A stretch of 44,501 nucleotides of DNA from Monoglobus sp964442605 (GTDB taxonomy: Bacteria; Bacillota; Clostridia; Monoglobales; Monoglobaceae): positions 1 to 44,501 of the forward strand of contig CAYTZR010000014.1 in assembly GCA_964442605.1 (NCBI GenBank), given 5' to 3'. The notes beneath the pieces are model-generated. The model ran no database searches. It was not told the DNA's origin and saw nothing but the letters and a program-made list of their open reading frames with translations. How positions within the stretch are numbered: the stretch's first letter is position 1; the number at the start of each line of letters is the position of its first letter. Positions 1 through 8,395 of this stretch are shown one piece after another. Both the position numbers and the translations under genes were made by a program.

Positions 1-165
1 TAACTAAAAGTCTTACAAATTGTCTTACATGGCTTTTTTATGTAAGACTTTTTATGAATTATCGTTTGTTGCATCTCATGCGGACGGCAAAGTCACAAAA
101 TTTTGGTGTCCCGCTCGTAATTTTGGCACTTTCTTTATAAAAAAATAACAGAATTAAGATGCTTG
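1..165. repeat. Terminal repeat copy matching the other window end
   Basis: This block matches 44336-44501 in the same orientation with about 11 mismatches and one single-base gap by eye, roughly 93 percent identity. It holds three copies of the 8-mer GTCTTACA or its complement (10-17, 22-29, 41-48), the last two forming an inverted pair around a T-run. No coding capacity is apparent. A repeat at both ends is what an assembly contig broken at dispersed repeats would show; the divergence argues against a simple circular overlap. Confidence 0.85.
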
Positions 166-682
166 CAAAGCTTTTGCGACTTTGCCGCCTACGGTGTGCC
201 GCCACTTTGGCGGCAATGCAAGCTTCGGCAGGTGAGCGCAGCGAACACGTGAGGCGCGCAGGCGACTGCCCCGCAGGGGCAAGATATAATTAGTGAATAG
301 ACTTATATTTTCATTTATAGCAAATTCCAATTACTTTATTCTTAAAGGACTACCGTGTTCAAGCCTAGCCCAGTTGCGCTCGCCAGACCCGAGCGCTACG
401 CCAAAATCTTGCATAGCGGCTTAATCCTGTTTTTTAGTCCTAACGGACTACTTTGTTCGAGCCTAGCCCAGCATACATCAGCATGTTAATGGTTTGTGAC
501 CTCGTTTATGCGATAAAACAGACTACTTTATAAGCCACACACCTTGACAGGTGTGGTCACTCCCGCCCGCCGAACCCGAGCGCTATGCCAAACTTTTGAT
601 ACTGCCTTAATCCTGTTTTTTTTAGTCCTAAAGGACTGCTTTATACGAGCCGGATTAAAAAGCTGTTTTTCCTACAGTCTGG
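166..682. repeat. Intergenic repeat mosaic A
   Basis: Gene-free region made of modules that recur near the right end, mostly inverted. 214-285 matches the complement of 43852-43924. 427-469 matches the complement of 43767-43809 with no difference seen over 43 bases. 504-538, 554-580 and 651-682 match complements of segments around 43680-43715, 43632-43657 and 43499-43530. A short hairpin (TGCCGCC, loop ACTTT, GGCGGCA) lies at 197-215. The mosaic stops six bases from the stop codon of the gene at 688. ORFs crossing it have no ribosome binding site or recognisable product. Confidence 0.8.
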
Positions 683-687
683 CACGA

Positions 688-1884
688 TTAATATATATCT
701 CGGCACAGTTCTATGTAATCCGCAAAGTTCGTTCCCAATATATAATTTGTTATCAAGAAATCATCAACCGGAATTGTATTGAGCACATCGGTTATGGTGC
801 GGTCAAAGGTTCTCGCGTCTATAACTATTATTTTGCTGTAGGAACACGCAAGCCACGGAATAAGCGCGTTTGAATACGAGTCCTTAAGCATAAGCAGCGT
901 CCTTTGATTTGAGCTTTGGGTATTTATCTCAATGTAAGGCTGGTCGCCGCCGAGGAACATAGTATATGTTGTACCCTTGCTCAAATCGAACATAAGCTCT
1001 CTGTACCTAAATTCCTCACCGGGGATATAGCTGTATGTGACACATTCAAAGTCAATATCGTTTATCTCGTTTTTATAATAATCAATTGCATCCTTATGAC
1101 TGTCAAGGTTTGACGACTCCGCCTGACTGTACAGATAGCCGGTAAAGTCGGGTATTTCACACTTCTCAAATTTATCAAGCGCCATAGGCTCAAATCCCAT
1201 ATATTCGCCCATCTTGCAGTAAGCATAATAAGCGCCGAGCTGCGTCCAGTGATGATCGGTTCTGAAATACACATACTCATTGTTATTAAAATGCTCCTTC
1301 AGGGTATCATATACGTCTATGTTAATAACCCTTTCATCAAAACTATTATAAAAATAGTTTATCGCTTCCTCCTCGCTGTCGCCGACAGTATTATAAAACG
1401 GCAAAAAATCAATCTGAGTCGGCATTATCATGGCATACAGCTTTATATTCTCGGGCAGCTTCTGCGCGTAAAAGTCCACCATATCGATATAGTCCTGCTG
1501 CGCGGCTTCATCCGCATCGTAAATTTCCATAACGCGGTCATCAATGACAAGAAGTCTGCTTGTTGTAGTGGTTCCGGTACCCAAATCGCCGTTTGACTCC
1601 ACAATTTTACCGAAGCTGTTTATTCCCTTTTTGTTCTTATATTCGGATGATATTCCCGTAAAAACGCTGCGATAACCCACGTTATCCGAAAGGTATGTCT
1701 CGAAATCGGAGGCAAACTCTCCGGTCCTTATACTCTCAATGCTGATTTGCGGCATGGAAGCAAGGTTTCTGTTTTCTTTCTGCGCCGATGCATCGTCCTT
1801 CGGCAGAATAACCACCACAATAAAACCGGCAATCAAAAAAACGAAAAAGAATATAACCGTTATAATACGTCTTGCAGTTTTCAT
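688..1884 (-). CDS. DHHW / AlgJ-AlgX-like SGNH acetyltransferase-family protein
   Basis: A 398-residue membrane-anchored protein with one N-terminal hydrophobic segment (about residues 5-27) and an extracytoplasmic domain. The motif FRTDHHWTQLGAYYAY is the signature of DHHW proteins, relatives of AlgJ/AlgX that move acetyl groups onto secreted polysaccharides. A likely catalytic serine block (MLKDSYSNALIPWL) lies in the C-terminal third. It follows the MBOAT gene in the same direction after about 90 bases, the usual pairing: the MBOAT protein passes acetyl across the membrane and this protein transfers it to the glycan. The start has an AAAGGGG-like site upstream. The acceptor polysaccharide is unknown. 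The 3' end lies six bases from repeat mosaic A. Confidence 0.85.
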   Translation of the reverse strand: MKTARRIITVIFFFVFLIAGFIVVVILPKDDASAQKENRNLASMPQISIESIRTGEFASDFETYLSDNVGYRSVFTGISSEYKNKKGINSFGKIVESNGDLGTGTTTTSRLLVIDDRVMEIYDADEAAQQDYIDMVDFYAQKLPENIKLYAMIMPTQIDFLPFYNTVGDSEEEAINYFYNSFDERVINIDVYDTLKEHFNNNEYVYFRTDHHWTQLGAYYAYCKMGEYMGFEPMALDKFEKCEIPDFTGYLYSQAESSNLDSHKDAIDYYKNEINDIDFECVTYSYIPGEEFRYRELMFDLSKGTTYTMFLGGDQPYIEINTQSSNQRTLLMLKDSYSNALIPWLACSYSKIIVIDARTFDRTITDVLNTIPVDDFLITNYILGTNFADYIELCRDIY

Positions 1885-1976
1885 TATAAAATATCCCCTT
1901 TAATCGAATAACATCTCTACTAACAACTAACATCAAGGTTTGCCTGATTTGCCTGTAAAATTTTGAAATCCGAAAT

Positions 1977-3371
1977 TTAAAATCTGAAATACAGGAACGG
2001 ATTATACGACTCTCCGACCAGCAATATAAAGCAAAATACAAGCAACGCGGCAACCAGAACCGGCGTTACTATAATATTAACGGCTTTGCACTTATCCGCG
2101 AACCATCCGTATCCGCGTTTAAGCAGCGGCGTTGATACAACAGCGCACGCTATGAGCAGCCATAGGTTAGACATCAGCGTTGTAAAGCCAACATAGTCAT
2201 ATAACTTTCCCGTCCCGCCGAAAGCGCATATAAACCAGTCCTTCAGCGAGTTAAAATCCGTATAATAGAACAATGCCCAGCCGAGCACAAATATTATTAT
2301 TGTATAAAGGTGCGCGAAAAACGCGGGCAGACGCATAAGCTTTCCGCCGAACATCTTCTTTTCGACAATCAACAGTATTCCGTAATAAAGTCCCCATAGC
2401 ACAAAGTTCCAGCTCGCGCCGTGCCACAGTCCGGTAAGCATCCATACAAACAATATATTAAAAACCTGATGCTTTCTGTTGCCGCCGAGAGGAATGTAAA
2501 CGTAATCCCTGAAAAAGGTGCTGAGTGATATGTGCCAGCGTCGCCAAAATTCGGTGACATTCTTTGAAATATACGGATAATTAAAGTTCTCCAAGAAGTT
2601 AAAGCCGAACATACGTCCCATACCTATCGCCATGTCGGAGTATCCCGAAAAATCAAAGTATATCTGGAATGTATAGGCAATAATTCCAACCCACGCCGAA
2701 AGCACAGACGACGACGCCAAATCTCCGTCAAGCAGCGTTGTGGCAACGGCTCCGACACCGTTTGCGAACATGACCTTTTTAACCATACCCTGAACAAACC
2801 TCAAAATTCCATATTCAAAGCCCTTCAGAGTTACATGCCTGTTGTTTATCTGCTTTTCGATGTCTATATAACGCACAATCGGTCCGGCAACCAATTGCGG
2901 GAACATTGACACATAGCAGAGGAAGTTGAGCGGGTTTTTCTGAACCTCTATCTCACCTCTGTACATATCAATCGTATAGGACAGAGTTTGGAAGGTATAG
3001 AACGAAATTCCCAGAGGCAGCGCAAAATTATAATACGGTATGTTAAGTCCAAAAGCGCCGTTGATGCTTCCGATAACCCAGCTTGAATACTTAAATGTCG
3101 CCAGCAACCCCAAATTAAGCACAAGCGACGCAATAAGCGCCAGCTTTGCCTGCCATTTTCCGAAATATCTGTCTATAATACGTCCGTTTACATAGTCAAT
3201 CCCCGCGCTGAAAAGCAGAGCTATAACCCATACAGGCTCACCCCACGCGTAAAATATCAGCGAAGCGATAACCATAACAACATTCCTGTATGTTATATTG
3301 CCGTTCCAAAAATATAAGAGCAGCACAACAGGCAAAAATATACATAAAAACAATAAGCTTGAAAATACCAT
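1977..3371 (-). CDS. MBOAT family O-acyltransferase (AlgI-like)
   Basis: A polytopic membrane protein of 464 residues with many hydrophobic segments. It carries MBOAT hallmarks: ENFNYPYISKNVTEFWRRWH, FRDYVYIPLGG and the conserved histidine in GLWHGASWNFVLWG. Relatives (AlgI, DltB-like, PatA) transfer acyl groups across the membrane to surface polymers. The start is placed at 3371 (MVFSSLLFL) rather than 3416, because the upstream ORF extension is polar and cysteine/histidine rich, unlike the family, and GGGGAAAG lies just before this ATG. A strong promoter lies at 3431-3459. It is the first gene of a two-gene operon with the DHHW protein. Confidence 0.9.
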   Translation of the reverse strand: MVFSSLLFLCIFLPVVLLLYFWNGNITYRNVVMVIASLIFYAWGEPVWVIALLFSAGIDYVNGRIIDRYFGKWQAKLALIASLVLNLGLLATFKYSSWVIGSINGAFGLNIPYYNFALPLGISFYTFQTLSYTIDMYRGEIEVQKNPLNFLCYVSMFPQLVAGPIVRYIDIEKQINNRHVTLKGFEYGILRFVQGMVKKVMFANGVGAVATTLLDGDLASSSVLSAWVGIIAYTFQIYFDFSGYSDMAIGMGRMFGFNFLENFNYPYISKNVTEFWRRWHISLSTFFRDYVYIPLGGNRKHQVFNILFVWMLTGLWHGASWNFVLWGLYYGILLIVEKKMFGGKLMRLPAFFAHLYTIIIFVLGWALFYYTDFNSLKDWFICAFGGTGKLYDYVGFTTLMSNLWLLIACAVVSTPLLKRGYGWFADKCKAVNIIVTPVLVAALLVFCFILLVGESYNPFLYFRF

Positions 3372-3430
3372 AGTTCTTTCCCCAACTCGGTGCGGTACAT
3401 GCACACAAAAATCCATTTTAATTAAACTTG

Positions 3431-3459
3431 ATTATACCACCATATACACAAATTGTCAA
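3431..3459 (-). promoter_or_regulatory. Sigma-A promoter for the O-acetylation operon
   Basis: On the minus strand TTGACA (3459-3454) is followed by 17 bases and TATAAT (3436-3431), both consensus. Predicted transcription start is near 3424, giving a leader of about 50 bases. Confidence 0.8.
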
Positions 3460-3576
3460 TTATGCAATATCACCATTATATTATTTTATAATTACAAATA
3501 AAACAATATATTGTGCAAAAACTACTGATTATTTGTTAAAAAAATCGGTTTTATTGTGTGATAGTAATAATAATAT

Positions 3577-3604
3577 TTGAGAAATTTTAATAATAAGTTA
3601 TAAT
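3577..3604 (+). promoter_or_regulatory. Probable promoter of the pectate lyase gene
   Basis: TTGAGA (3577-3582), 16-base spacer, TATAAT (3599-3604), in a very AT-rich tract upstream of the ribosome binding site GGAGG before 3658. No operator-like palindrome was recognised. Confidence 0.5.
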
Positions 3605-3657
3605 TTAAAATAGTATTGCGTTTGTTAAAATTACAAAATCAAACATGGAGGAATATT

Positions 3658-6600
3658 ATGCATACAAAAAATTTAAAACTGTTTATTCGGGCGGCTTTAT
3701 CTATTATGGCGCTTCTGCTTATAACGACCGCCGTGCCGCCTACTCCTACGGCTTATGCTGATGATTCGGCGCTTCTGCCGGCGTTTCCCGGCGCGGAAGG
3801 CGCGGGCATGTACGCCACGGGCGGCAGAGGCGGAACCGTGTATCATGTCACAAACCTCAACGACAGCGGTACAGGTTCCTTCCGCGATGCAGTGTCCGGC
3901 TCAAACCGCATTGTCGTTTTTGACGTCGGGGGAACAATTACTCTTAAATCAGATGTTGTCGTAAAGAGCAACATAACAATCCTCGGGCAGACCGCGCCCG
4001 GCGGCGCGGGTATCACGCTTTCCGGCTATAAGCTCGGTCAGGGCGGCTCAAATCAGATTATCCGATTTATTTCATCCCGTCCCGGTGAGCGCGGCAGCGG
4101 AGAGTACGATGCATGGGGCGGTAATAACGGTTCCAACTCTATCGTTGACCACTGCTCGATCGGCTGGGCGAATGATGAGCAATGGGGTCTTTATTCCAAC
4201 AACATGAACCAAACGGTTCAGTATTCGATAATCGGTCCCGCGAACTGTATATCAACCCACGCCAAAGGCTCGCACGGATTTGGCATTATGTTCGGAAAAG
4301 GGCAGTGTTCATGGCATCACAATATGATAGCGCATAACAGCTCGCGTAACTTCAGAGGCAAGGTTGAAAAGACAAATGCGATGGATTTTGTCAACAACGT
4401 ACTGTATGACTGGGGTTATCAAACCGGATACGGCACATTGGGACATCTCAATTACGTGGGCAACTACCTAAAGGCGGGCAACTCAACCACGGGAAGCTAT
4501 CACTTTTTTGTCAGAAACAGCGGCTCGGCAATAGAAAACTATAAATTTTATGTGACGGGCAATAAAATTCAAAAGAAGGACGGCAGCGCCTACAGCTCCT
4601 CAATCAACAGCGATAACTGGAACGGAGTCGGCTTTGACAAAAGCACCTACGGAAGCGACACGCCGTTTGAGGTATACGATGTAAACGGCAACAACGTCTC
4701 GGTTGCGTTAAACGCTGAATCGGCGGACGAGGCTTTTGAGAACGTACTCGCGTATGCGGGAGCCGGTATAGACGCGGAGTCGCGTCCGAGGATTGACCAA
4801 GAAGTAATGGAAGAAGCGAGAACCGGAACGGGATATTTAACCGGCGGAAGAGATTTCAGCGAAGCGGATTCAGACCAGCTGAGCGCGATAAGCAAGTACA
4901 ACATAAAGCAGGTAAACTATGACGAGTATTATCCGACCGCTGTCGAAAAAACAATCGTGGACACAGACGGCGACGGTATGCCGGACGAATGGGAAATGTC
5001 TCGCGGACTCGATCCGAACAAGGATGACGCGACCGGTGATTACCTCGGCAAAGGATATATGAACATAGAATATTACGCGAACGACCTCACCGTAAACGCC
5101 TTCCCGGAGGGAGTTGTGACTGTTTCGACACCTGTCGCGGATTTCGGTGATGATTATTACTTCGCGATAGAGGACGAAAACGCTATAAGTCTACCAACGT
5201 CGGCAATCAGCGCTCCCGACGAGCTGGTTCTGCCGAAAACAGGCAGTGTTCACGGCAGCACAATCACATGGTCAAGCGCAACGTCATCAATAAAGATTGA
5301 GGATAATACCGTAACCGATATTGTACGTCCCAATTCAGACAACGAGACAGTAGCCCTTGTTGCACAGATTACGCACGGCACGTATACACGAAAAAAGTAT
5401 TTCAACGTAAAGCTTAAGGCGACCTCGACAATCTGGGTTGCTTCCTCGGATGATAAAGGAAAATCGGCAGAGTCGAAGCTCGCAAACGGACTCTACAACA
5501 TAAGCGATCTGACAAGCGGAAACAGCGCTGACGTAACTATAAACGAAACCGCGTTTACCTACTATGTATCCGGAGAAACAAACGGCGGCTGGAGCGACGG
5601 CAAGGCGACAGGCACGGCGTTTAGGTTTAAGCCCTCCGAGGACGGATATCTGACGGCTTACATAACCAGTCTCGGGGAAAAAAAGACCGCGTATATAGTA
5701 AAGGAAGGCGCGGCGGATTACAAAACCGAGTATCTTGCCTCTGTGAGCGGCTCGGACGGCGCTAACCAAATGCTGACGGCTCCGGTTGAAGCAAACGTAA
5801 ATTATTATATATTTGTGGACGGATCCAAAGGCAGATTTGTGGGAATTACTTTCTCAATCAACGCGCCGGTTGTATTCTGGAAGGCATCAGCGGATGTCGC
5901 GCTCGGAGGAACTCTGATGAGCGGACTCACCGCAAGCGAAGCTATGACATACTACGAAAAGGTTAACAGGAGCATTGACGGCATTGACTTCACGGGATGT
6001 ATTTTGGGTACCAACAATCCGAGCGGCGACCCTAAGGGCTCCGAGGGAGCGGCTCTCAAATACACCCCCGAAACGAGCGGACTCATTACCGTGTACTACA
6101 AGATTGGTACGGGAAAAACCTTTAAGATTACCGACAGCGCGGGAACTGTGCTGACTCAGTATAAAAACGAAGAGGTTTACGACGATGACGGCAACAGTGT
6201 CGGCGAATCCGAGTATACATCCGGCTCGGCATCTGTTGTAAGCGGAGAAACATATTATATATATGTTGACGGCTCAAAGGCAGAGTTCTACGGTGTAAGC
6301 TTTCAAATGACCGAAGATACCGAGCCTGCCGTTACACCCGATCCAAACGTCACCCCCGCTCCAACGGCAACGCCCGCTCCAACGGCGACCCCTGCGCCGC
6401 CCACAATACCTCCCGTGCTTGACACCTGGGATTTTGAAAACATTACCGCCGGCACAGCGTATTCAAGCGGCGATAAAATTGCGAACGAAGACGGCAAGGA
6501 GCTTTCGGTAAGCTTTTCGTCACAAGGCTCTCAGCCCGTTATTGAAGCATCAAGCGACGGAAATTGCCTAAAATTCACGGACGTAGAAACAGGTCAGGAC

Positions 6601-7659
6601 GGATGGACTTACGAGCCGAGCGCTCCGCTTGATGACGACAAGGTTATTGTCGAGCTTGACTTCGATATGGCATCGGACACAAAGAACGCCATAATCACCA
6701 GAGTGTTTGATGCAAATAACTTGGATAAGGCTAATACATACACCGCCGATGACAGAGTTTTTGAAGTAAAAACAGGAAGCAGCGGAACGCTTGTGTTTAC
6801 CGATTACTTCTCCATGGGCTCATCGGAAACCAAGGGACTTGACACCGCCATTTCCTCATTCACTTTCTCGCCTAATGTCCGGTACAGTCTGAAGCTTGAG
6901 TACACAAAGAGCGACGGCAAGGTCAAAATATACACAAAACAAGTCGGCGGAGAATATAAGCAGGTTCTGAATTATACCCTCGCGTCCGGCTCAACAACCA
7001 AGGTAAACGGTTCCGCTCCGGCTCTCGCGCCGACTAAAATACAATGTATGACTCCGGGCAGCGACTCATTGGTAATGTCGGTTGATAATATATCAATCGG
7101 AACACAAACCGACGGCTATATTATCGATGAACCGGAATACACGGTTACTGTTTCAGACGGAAGCGAAATCCTCATAAGCGACGGCACAACCGCTTCCTCG
7201 CTCAGCGCAAAGGCGGGCGACACCGTAATGATTAAGGTACCGATTGTTACCGGAGACGATATAAGATTGTCAACACAGCCCGAAACCGATATTTCATACC
7301 TCTATGATGAAGAAAACGGCTCGGATGCAGTTTATCATTATTATAGCTTCACCATGCCCGAGCAGGATGTGGTTGTAAACATTGAGCATATCAGCGTTTC
7401 TCCTCAGATATACAAAGCCTTTGTCGAGAACGGCAACACGGTTGTTGAAACCGTTTGTATAGAAAAAGGCATCGTTATAGGCGTAAAATATGACGAAAAC
7501 GGATTGCTCACGAATGTAAAATATGCGGAGCTGCAAAGCTCATCGGGAGATGAAATAACAACCCTTGAGGGTATTGAGGCGGATAAGATTATGGTATGGA
7601 ATTCCTTCGCGGATATAAGTCCTGCATATAACATTGAACCGTATATCATAGAAAAATAA
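3658..7659 (+). CDS. Secreted multidomain pectate lyase (PL1-type)
   Basis: About 1333 residues from the ATG at 3658, which has GGAGG seven bases upstream; the longer TTG-started form would put the ribosome site inside the gene. A signal peptide ends near AYADD. The catalytic beta-helix begins at FPGAEGAGMYATGGRGG and includes VTNLNDSGTGSFRDAV and NNGSNSIVDHCSIGWA, typical of PL1-like pectate lyases that cleave polygalacturonate by beta-elimination. DTDGDGMPDEWEMSRGLDPN resembles a calcium-binding thrombospondin-3 type segment. Two related beta-rich modules follow, each ending in a 'YYIFVDGSK' or 'YYIYVDGSK' type motif, probably carbohydrate binding. Then come a TPAPTATP linker, a jelly-roll-like domain (from DTWDFENI) and a C-terminal module. 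Exact module identities are inferred. Confidence 0.88.
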   Translation: MHTKNLKLFIRAALSIMALLLITTAVPPTPTAYADDSALLPAFPGAEGAGMYATGGRGGTVYHVTNLNDSGTGSFRDAVSGSNRIVVFDVGGTITLKSDVVVKSNITILGQTAPGGAGITLSGYKLGQGGSNQIIRFISSRPGERGSGEYDAWGGNNGSNSIVDHCSIGWANDEQWGLYSNNMNQTVQYSIIGPANCISTHAKGSHGFGIMFGKGQCSWHHNMIAHNSSRNFRGKVEKTNAMDFVNNVLYDWGYQTGYGTLGHLNYVGNYLKAGNSTTGSYHFFVRNSGSAIENYKFYVTGNKIQKKDGSAYSSSINSDNWNGVGFDKSTYGSDTPFEVYDVNGNNVSVALNAESADEAFENVLAYAGAGIDAESRPRIDQEVMEEARTGTGYLTGGRDFSEADSDQLSAISKYNIKQVNYDEYYPTAVEKTIVDTDGDGMPDEWEMSRGLDPNKDDATGDYLGKGYMNIEYYANDLTVNAFPEGVVTVSTPVADFGDDYYFAIEDENAISLPTSAISAPDELVLPKTGSVHGSTITWSSATSSIKIEDNTVTDIVRPNSDNETVALVAQITHGTYTRKKYFNVKLKATSTIWVASSDDKGKSAESKLANGLYNISDLTSGNSADVTINETAFTYYVSGETNGGWSDGKATGTAFRFKPSEDGYLTAYITSLGEKKTAYIVKEGAADYKTEYLASVSGSDGANQMLTAPVEANVNYYIFVDGSKGRFVGITFSINAPVVFWKASADVALGGTLMSGLTASEAMTYYEKVNRSIDGIDFTGCILGTNNPSGDPKGSEGAALKYTPETSGLITVYYKIGTGKTFKITDSAGTVLTQYKNEEVYDDDGNSVGESEYTSGSASVVSGETYYIYVDGSKAEFYGVSFQMTEDTEPAVTPDPNVTPAPTATPAPTATPAPPTIPPVLDTWDFENITAGTAYSSGDKIANEDGKELSVSFSSQGSQPVIEASSDGNCLKFTDVETGQDGWTYEPSAPLDDDKVIVELDFDMASDTKNAIITRVFDANNLDKANTYTADDRVFEVKTGSSGTLVFTDYFSMGSSETKGLDTAISSFTFSPNVRYSLKLEYTKSDGKVKIYTKQVGGEYKQVLNYTLASGSTTKVNGSAPALAPTKIQCMTPGSDSLVMSVDNISIGTQTDGYIIDEPEYTVTVSDGSEILISDGTTASSLSAKAGDTVMIKVPIVTGDDIRLSTQPETDISYLYDEENGSDAVYHYYSFTMPEQDVVVNIEHISVSPQIYKAFVENGNTVVETVCIEKGIVIGVKYDENGLLTNVKYAELQSSSGDEITTLEGIEADKIMVWNSFADISPAYNIEPYIIEK

Positions 7660-7674
7660 TTCAGAGAATTAAAA

Positions 7675-7712
7675 AAAAGCAAGGGTTCCGATTTTATGGA
7701 ACCCTTGCTTTT
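7675..7712. terminator. Bidirectional intrinsic terminator
   Basis: Perfect 15-base arms, 7675-7689 and 7698-7712, around an 8-base loop. The stem is A-rich on one side and T-rich on the other, so it can end both the pectate lyase transcript and the converging lipoprotein transcript. Confidence 0.9.
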
Positions 7713-7726
7713 AAATAAAACTTATT

Positions 7727-8335
7727 TTATCCATAGGTAGGCTCGCTTGAAACCTCCTCGATAGACCCATCCTTATAAATTTTAATTATTTTTATCAGGT
7801 TATCGGTTATTACCTGCATTTGATAAAACTCGTTGCCGTTTTCATCATACTGCGAATGAAGCTGGCTGAAATCACCGTCAATCGTTATACCGTAAGCCTC
7901 CTCAGCTATTTTTACGGCATCCTCCGCGGAGAAGCCGCTTTCCGTTTCGGCAGAGCCTTGGGCAATCATGCTTTCAAGCTCATCATATTCCTCCAGCTGC
8001 TCCTCCGAAAGAGCGCTTTTATCAATTGAATTCAGCATTTCGTCCGCGTCGCCGTACATACCTGCGTCATAAAAAGCTTCGGCTTCATTAAGCTCGGACT
8101 GAACCGCATCGGGAACAAATGAAGCGCTCTCTGCATATTCCTCATTTGTCTCCGCTTCGGTATCGGCGCTGAATTTTGAAGCGGTTGTCTGTCCTTCGCT
8201 TTGTTCGTCCGCGGCAGGCGTTGTCAACGCAGTATCTGTATCACTGTCCGCTTTTCCGCATCCAAAAAGCGCCGTGCAGCAAAGAAAAACCGAAATCAAA
8301 ACAGCTCCCGCTTTAAAAATAAGCTTATTTTTCAT
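7727..8335 (-). CDS. Putative lipoprotein, PepSY-like C-terminus
   Basis: 202 residues from the ATG at 8335, chosen because GGAGG lies five bases upstream; an in-frame upstream ATG lacks such a site. A lipoprotein signal peptide ends in the lipobox LFGC. The mature protein begins with an acidic, Thr/Ala/Glu-rich linker, then a helical segment (SELNEAEAFYDAGMYGDADEML) and a C-terminal part with EDAVKIAEEAYG followed by beta-strand-like sequence, which resembles a PepSY unit. It lies 60 bases downstream of gyrA with a hairpin between them and may be read from the same promoter. Function unknown; no recognised family beyond the weak PepSY resemblance. Confidence 0.75.
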   Translation of the reverse strand: MKNKLIFKAGAVLISVFLCCTALFGCGKADSDTDTALTTPAADEQSEGQTTASKFSADTEAETNEEYAESASFVPDAVQSELNEAEAFYDAGMYGDADEMLNSIDKSALSEEQLEEYDELESMIAQGSAETESGFSAEDAVKIAEEAYGITIDGDFSQLHSQYDENGNEFYQMQVITDNLIKIIKIYKDGSIEEVSSEPTYG

Positions 8336-8359
8336 AAAAACCTCCATTCCGCCGGAGTC

Positions 8360-8384
8360 GGATGCTGTGCGGAACACAGCATCC
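8360..8384. other. Hairpin between gyrA and the lipoprotein gene
   Basis: Perfect 10-base inverted repeat GGATGCTGTG / CACAGCATCC with a 5-base loop. No T-run follows on either strand, so it is not a standard terminator. It could stabilise or separate the two parts of a shared transcript, or act as a weak attenuator. Confidence 0.5.
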
Positions 8385-8395
8385 CCGTGCAAAAT

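Noticed and set aside
544..873. 109-codon plus-strand ORF
   Set aside because: Runs from repeat mosaic into the antisense of the DHHW gene; no ribosome site.
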